From assembly GCA_934754335.1 (NCBI GenBank), contig CAKVHY010000022.1:1-9997 (forward strand): 9,997 bases of DNA. Direction: 5' to 3'. A program made the position numbers and the translations under genes. Below, one piece after another: positions 5,904 through 9,997 of the stretch; within the stretch, counting starts at the first letter, position 1; each line of letters begins with the position of its first letter. This stretch comes from an uncultured Clostridia bacterium. GTDB taxonomy: Bacteria; Bacillota; Clostridia; Christensenellales; UBA1242. The notes under the pieces are model-generated. The model did no database searches and had not been told where the DNA came from. It saw only the letters and a program-made list of their open reading frames with translations.

Positions 5904-8105
5904 TTAACTTAAATGTTGCGGATTTGTTTCTATAAATATCTGCAAATTTTTAGATTGCACATCTTCCACCATTTTAAAAATTTCATCTATAATTTCTCTA
6001 GATTTCTCCGCTGAAAACCTTGTTACAATTTGAAATCTAAATTTATCTTTTATCTTATTAATTGGCGATTTCATTGCTTCTAAGAAATAAAAATCTTCTC
6101 GCCTTTTCATTCTAAATTCTTTCATTTTCATAAAAAATTCATGCGTTTTATCTCTTGCAATGTCTTCTTTTTCACTGGTTATTAAAATTCTTAAAACCTT
6201 GGAAAATGGCGGAAATAACGTGGTTTCTCTTAGGTTTATCTCTTTTTCATAAAACCTTTTAAAATCGTAATTTGCCACCAAGTTGTAAACGAAATGTTTG
6301 GGAAAATATGTTTGCAAAACAACCTTCCCTTCAATCTCACTTCTTCCAGCACGTCCTGCAACTTGCGTGATTAACTGGAATGTTCTCTCATTTGCCCTAT
6401 AATCGTTAAAAAACAAACTTAAATCCGCATCTAATATTCCTACTAAACTCACTTCTGGGAAATCATGCCCCTTAGCCACCATTTGCGTTCCAACCAAAAT
6501 CGCTGGTTTTGTTTTTCCAAATTCGCCAAGAATTTTAGCATGTGCATCTTTTGTGGATGTGGTGTCATTATCCATTCTAAAAATTGCCACATCTTTAAAA
6601 TATTCCTTTAAATCAGCACAAATCTTCTGCGTTCCCGCATTGCCAAGTTTAATTTCTTCGCTTCCACATTCAGGGCATCGTGTTATAACCTTATATCTTT
6701 TTCCGCAATAATGACATTTTAACTCGTTATCATCTCGGTGATAAACTAACGACACATCACAACTCTCGCACTTTGGAATATAACCACATTCTCTGCACAT
6801 TAAAAATGTTGAAAACCCCCTGCGGTTTATAAACAAAATCGCCTGCTGTTTTTTCTCTATTGTTGCACTTAATTGACCTAGCAAATTCTCAGAAAATGGT
6901 GTTTTATTTCCACCCCTAAATTCCGCACACATATCCACTATTTCAATCTTTGGCATCTCTTTTTTATTTGCACGAGTTGGAAGTTCCAACAACTCATATT
7001 CGCCATTTTTAGCCTTATAATACGTATCTAAATTGGGTGTGGCACTACCAAGCACAAGCGGACAATCATTCGCCTTACTTCTAAACTCAGCCACTTCATG
7101 TGTATAGTATCTAGGGTTACTATCACTCAAGTACGAACCATCATGTTCTTCATCAATTATGATAACGCCAACATTCCTAATTGGGGCAAAAACTGCACTC
7201 CTAGGCCCTATAACAATCTTTGCTTCACCATTAAATATTCTATACCATTCGTCAAAGCGTTCGCCCATACTAAGTTTACTATGTAAAACCGCAACATCAT
7301 CGCCAAATCTACCCTTAAAAAGCCCAACAACCTGCGGTGTTAGAGAAATTTCAGGTACTAGCATTATGGCGGTTTTACCCCTATTTAAAACGGTTTTTAT
7401 TATATGCATATACACTTCGGTTTTACCACTACCCGTAACGCCATGCAATAAAAAAGTTCTCGCGTTTGCACTTAAAACCGCATTTACTGCCTTTTCTTGA
7501 TAAGGTGTTAGGACAATCTCTTTTGACTGCTTTGCATCAATCACCACTTGCCTAGTTTTCTTTTTTAAGTTTTCAAGCAACACGCCATCTTTTATCATTT
7601 TTGAAACTGTGGCGTTCGTGAATTTTTTATTCAAAACAGATAGTTTTTCTTCGCCTTTTTCTTTTAGATATTCAATCACTTTAGGTGGATTCTTACTATT
7701 CTTATTAAGAGTTGAGATAAAAGAAACAACCTGCTCTTCATCTGCAAGCCTATACCATTTTTCAATTAGTTCTTTAACCTTTCCGCCCCTAATTTGAGAT
7801 GGAACAACAAGCCTAATGATATCAACAAATCTAAGGTGATAAAAATCCTTCATATAAAGGATTAAATCCATAAGTTCCGGCAAAATAATCGGATTTTCAG
7901 GATATCTTTTTATAACAAACTTCAACTTATCTTCCGGATAATCTGAAGTTTCTTTTAAAGAGATAACAAAACCTTCAATCTCTCGTTTGCCAAAAGGAAC
8001 CAATATTCTATCACCCTTTTCCAAAATCATATCATTTGGAATCACATAATCGAATATTTTATCAACTTCACTATTTAAAACATCAACAATAACTTCTGCA
8101 ATCAT
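5904..8105 (-). CDS. priA: Primosomal replication restart helicase PriA
   Basis: A 733-aa superfamily 2 3'-5' helicase that recognises stalled forks and reloads the replisome. The N-terminal 3'-DNA-end binding domain (about 1-105) opens with the family's EVIVDV. The helicase core shows Walker A GVTGSGKTE (222-230), DEEH box (318-321), GSAT (353-356), INRRG (426-430), GTQMVAKGHDFP (539-550) and motif VI QVAGRAGR (581-588). The inserted zinc-binding region has eight cysteines in four pairs: C437/C440, C446/C449, C464/C467 and C477/C480. Length equals the usual 730-800 aa. The ATG at 8105 matches the family N-terminus, and the two ATGs just upstream are out of frame. There is no SD, and the promoter lies immediately upstream (see its entry). 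coaBC, which precedes priA in Bacillus, is absent. Confidence 0.98.
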   Translation of the reverse strand: MIAEVIVDVLNSEVDKIFDYVIPNDMILEKGDRILVPFGKREIEGFVISLKETSDYPEDKLKFVIKRYPENPIILPELMDLILYMKDFYHLRFVDIIRLVVPSQIRGGKVKELIEKWYRLADEEQVVSFISTLNKNSKNPPKVIEYLKEKGEEKLSVLNKKFTNATVSKMIKDGVLLENLKKKTRQVVIDAKQSKEIVLTPYQEKAVNAVLSANARTFLLHGVTGSGKTEVYMHIIKTVLNRGKTAIMLVPEISLTPQVVGLFKGRFGDDVAVLHSKLSMGERFDEWYRIFNGEAKIVIGPRSAVFAPIRNVGVIIIDEEHDGSYLSDSNPRYYTHEVAEFRSKANDCPLVLGSATPNLDTYYKAKNGEYELLELPTRANKKEMPKIEIVDMCAEFRGGNKTPFSENLLGQLSATIEKKQQAILFINRRGFSTFLMCRECGYIPKCESCDVSLVYHRDDNELKCHYCGKRYKVITRCPECGSEEIKLGNAGTQKICADLKEYFKDVAIFRMDNDTTSTKDAHAKILGEFGKTKPAILVGTQMVAKGHDFPEVSLVGILDADLSLFFNDYRANERTFQLITQVAGRAGRSEIEGKVVLQTYFPKHFVYNLVANYDFKRFYEKEINLRETTLFPPFSKVLRILITSEKEDIARDKTHEFFMKMKEFRMKRREDFYFLEAMKSPINKIKDKFRFQIVTRFSAEKSREIIDEIFKMVEDVQSKNLQIFIETNPQHLS

Positions 8106-8111
8106 ACATTC

Positions 8112-8139
8112 ATTTTATCATAAAAATTAAATAAATCAA
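8112..8139 (-). promoter_or_regulatory. Promoter abutting the priA start codon
   Basis: On the minus strand, TTGATT (8139-8134), a 16-nt spacer, and TAAAAT (8117-8112) preceded by TGA (8120-8118) form a SigA-type extended -10 promoter. The start point about 6-8 nt after the -10 falls at or within a base or two of the priA ATG (8105). With no purine-rich SD in between, this predicts a leaderless or nearly leaderless priA mRNA. An upstream promoter reading past the rpoZ terminator would be the alternative. Confidence 0.55.
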
Positions 8140-8163
8140 TTTTATTTTTCCTATATTTAAATT

Positions 8164-8193
8164 AAAAAAAATAAAACCCAAAAACTTGGGTTT
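8164..8193 (-). terminator. Intrinsic terminator of rpoZ
   Basis: On the minus strand AAACCCAA (8193-8186), a GTTT loop (8185-8182) and TTGGGTTT (8181-8174) form an 8-bp stem, followed by a U-rich tail (TATTTTTTT). The 5' arm overlaps the rpoZ stop codon (8194-8192). It separates rpoZ from priA, which then needs its own promoter. Confidence 0.82.
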
Positions 8194-8398
8194 AATTTTC
8201 TTCGCTTGATTGTTCTGCAACAACTTTGCCTGCGTAAATTTCGTTTATTGCCACTGTAACTTGTGGACTTGGCAATGGTTGAAATTCGCCATCTGGCCTA
8301 CGTTGCAAAAACTTTGCTCTTTTGCCTGCAATAACTGCAAGATTATATTGATTGCCAACTTTTTTAATAAGGGCATCTATCGGTGGATCAATTAACAT
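8192..8398 (-). CDS. rpoZ: RNA polymerase omega subunit
   Basis: A 68-aa protein matching the omega subunit, which helps fold and assemble the beta' subunit of RNA polymerase. Key family features are the N-terminal P-x-IDALIKKV (5-14), NLAVIAGKRAK (19-29) and the helix VTVAINEIYAGKV (47-59). The central segment FLQRRPDGEFQPLPSP is a little longer and richer in proline than in Bacillus omega. The C-terminus is acidic (AEQSSEEN). The start is supported by GGAG 8 nt upstream. It has its own near-consensus promoter and a terminator at its stop codon, so it is probably a single-gene unit. In Bacillus it is preceded by gmk and followed by coaBC; neither is present. Confidence 0.9.
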   Translation of the reverse strand: MLIDPPIDALIKKVGNQYNLAVIAGKRAKFLQRRPDGEFQPLPSPQVTVAINEIYAGKVVAEQSSEEN

Positions 8399-8428
8399 AA
8401 TAAGTACTCCATTTTTTTGATATTCTCT

Positions 8429-8457
8429 ATTATATAACCAAATAACAGATTTGTAAA
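8429..8457 (-). promoter_or_regulatory. SigA-type promoter of rpoZ
   Basis: On the minus strand TTTACA (8457-8452), a 17-nt spacer and a perfect TATAAT (8434-8429) form the best promoter in the window. Transcription should begin near 8422, giving a leader of about 24 nt that contains the GGAG ribosome binding site. Confidence 0.85.
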
Positions 8458-8474
8458 CAATTTAATTAAAAATT

Positions 8475-9293
8475 TTAATTCTTTTTCTTAAATAATGCTA
8501 TCAACAATCTAAGAATCTCATAAATTATTTGAATTATTAATTGAACATATTCTGCAACATACGATGTCATATAAGCATTATAAATCTTTTGAATATAGCC
8601 TCTTTCTTCTTCTGTTAGGAAATTAGTTTCATTCATCATTTGCATTGCAACATTATTTGCGTTTTTCTCGTTCTTGATTGCTTTTTTCATTACAACTACA
8701 GCAAAGATCATAAAAACTATAGAAACTAACGCAAATACAATTGAGATTATTCCACTCATTCCCATTAAGAAATAATCTAATAGCACTCCAACAATTACTA
8801 GCGGAATAAATAAAATAGGAATCCAAAAGATAACTGGTTTTAACTTAGAAACCAATTTAAAATCCTTATCTCCATTTTTATCTAACACCGCTGCTCCAAC
8901 TTTTTGCGTTGAAACACCAACTGCTGTGATACTATTTTTATCCATGATATTTTTTCTTAAAAAGATTGTTTTCTTTTTAGCATCATATTCATTACCAAAT
9001 CCCACAGCACTACCAGCACCCACAATGCTTTTAAAGAAACCACATTGCTGAATTTGAACGTCATCAAGACCGCAAAGTTCTTTAAATTTTTCGGTGGCTT
9101 CTCTAGCAGTTAGATTTTCGCTATTAGCAATTTTATTAAACTTTCTATAAATAGACCAAACCCTAATTCTAGCAACAAGCAACCATATTGATGAAACCAA
9201 AACCGCCAAACCAACAATTCCAGCCATAATATATAGAACGATCAATCCAAATGCAGTTGTTGAATCAAAACTATTCGCCAATAAAAACTCCAT
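8475..9293 (-). CDS. YugP-like membrane protein with a degenerate zinc-peptidase site
   Basis: A 272-aa membrane protein. Likely membrane segments are at about 15-41, 153-173 and 177-202, with a hydrophobic or amphipathic helix at 242-267 and a basic end (KKKN). The layout and several blocks resemble the YugP/Zn_peptidase_2 family: TM1 then RKFNKI, a LTAREAtekf-GL block (61-76), YDAKKKTIFL (103-112, family YDPRxKTLRL), AVGVSTQKVGAAV (124-136), paired TMs, NEKNANNVAM (208-217) and FLTEEE--IQKIYNAYMTSYVAE (225-248). In active members the central block is GVAAHE-x-GHAI. Here the first His, the Glu and the second His align with Q130, K131 and A134, so zinc binding and catalysis should be lost; the later Glu (E209) seems kept. 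The family assignment is from memory of its motifs. The start has a strong AAGGAG and its own promoter. Function is unknown; it may be a pseudoenzyme scaffold. Confidence 0.75.
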   Translation of the reverse strand: MEFLLANSFDSTTAFGLIVLYIMAGIVGLAVLVSSIWLLVARIRVWSIYRKFNKIANSENLTAREATEKFKELCGLDDVQIQQCGFFKSIVGAGSAVGFGNEYDAKKKTIFLRKNIMDKNSITAVGVSTQKVGAAVLDKNGDKDFKLVSKLKPVIFWIPILFIPLVIVGVLLDYFLMGMSGIISIVFALVSIVFMIFAVVVMKKAIKNEKNANNVAMQMMNETNFLTEEERGYIQKIYNAYMTSYVAEYVQLIIQIIYEILRLLIALFKKKN

Positions 9294-9319
9294 ATATTTT
9301 CTCCTTTTTTTAGGATTTT

Positions 9320-9348
9320 ATCATAACATAGAAAAAATACAAAATCAT
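9320..9348 (-). promoter_or_regulatory. Extended -10 promoter of the YugP-like gene
   Basis: On the minus strand TATGAT (9325-9320) is preceded by TG at the extended -10 position (9328-9327). At a 17-nt spacing lies a weak -35, ATGATT (9348-9343). Initiation near 9312 would give a leader of about 19 nt holding the AAGGAG site just before the ATG. The gene is thus expressed separately from the 16S unit, which ends at the terminator upstream. Confidence 0.55.
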
Positions 9349-9393
9349 TTTGCTTTTAAAAATTAATAAATTTACTAAATTGCATGTAAAAAC

Positions 9394-9426
9394 AAAAAAA
9401 AACACCTTGAAAACCAAGATGTTTTT
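9394..9426 (-). terminator. Intrinsic terminator after the 16S rRNA gene
   Basis: On the minus strand ACATCTTG (9422-9415), a five-base loop (9414-9410) and CAAGGTGT (9409-9402) form an 8-bp stem with one G-U pair. A/T pairs extend its base, and a run of nine T follows (9402-9394). The U-tract is on the minus-strand side, so it ends transcription coming from the 16S gene, about 200 nt past the mature 16S end. Confidence 0.85.

Positions 9427-9997
<571 letters not shown>

Noticed and set aside
7098..7500. Two overlapping plus-strand ORFs inside priA
   Set aside because: They mirror the helicase core of priA on the opposite strand and resemble no known protein.
8461..8482. AT palindrome around the stop of the YugP-like gene as a terminator
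   Set aside because: The stem would be nearly all A/T with no clear U-tract, so it is too weak to call.

Overview
This window comes from an AT-rich (low-GC by eye) bacterium, most likely a member of the Bacillota and probably Clostridia-like. Three things point there: a 16S rRNA 3' end with Bacillota-type sequence and an intact anti-Shine-Dalgarno; strong AAGGAG-type ribosome binding sites and SigA-like promoters; and the conserved gene order rpoZ-priA-def-fmt-rsmB-rlmN-rsgA-rpe followed by a tiny spoVM-like gene, as in Bacillus and Clostridia. I cannot name a genus. Every supported gene is on the minus strand, so the window is transcribed from right to left.

Reading in the direction of transcription: (1) 9997-9621 is the last ~377 nt of a 16S rRNA gene. 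A structured trailer and a good intrinsic terminator (9394-9426) follow, with no 23S, 5S or tRNA gene after it. (2) A promoter and a 272-aa membrane protein (9293-8475) come next. The protein looks like a YugP-type zinc peptidase (Zn_peptidase_2) whose HExxH metal site has been replaced. (3) rpoZ (omega subunit) has a near-consensus promoter and a terminator overlapping its stop codon. (4) priA has a promoter so close to its ATG that the mRNA may be leaderless. (5) A compact operon, def-fmt-rsmB-rlmN-rsgA-rpe, has its own extended -10 promoter and three identical-length 8-nt ATGAWTAA stop/start overlaps. (6) A 23-codon ORF resembling spoVM (235-164) follows, then a long hairpin (78-136) that is probably the operon terminator.

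The operon is mostly translation and ribosome housekeeping. Fmt formylates the initiator tRNA and Def removes the formyl group from new proteins. RsmB methylates 16S rRNA, RlmN methylates 23S rRNA and tRNA, and RsgA checks 30S maturation. Rpe is a pentose-phosphate enzyme that travels with this cluster. Compared with the classical Bacillus order, gmk, coaBC, the stp/prkC phosphatase-kinase pair and thiN are all absent here, leaving a stripped-down version of the locus.

The best leads are the dead-site YugP-like protein, the unlinked 16S gene, and the SpoVM-like micro-ORF, which if real implies sporulation or sporulating ancestry.
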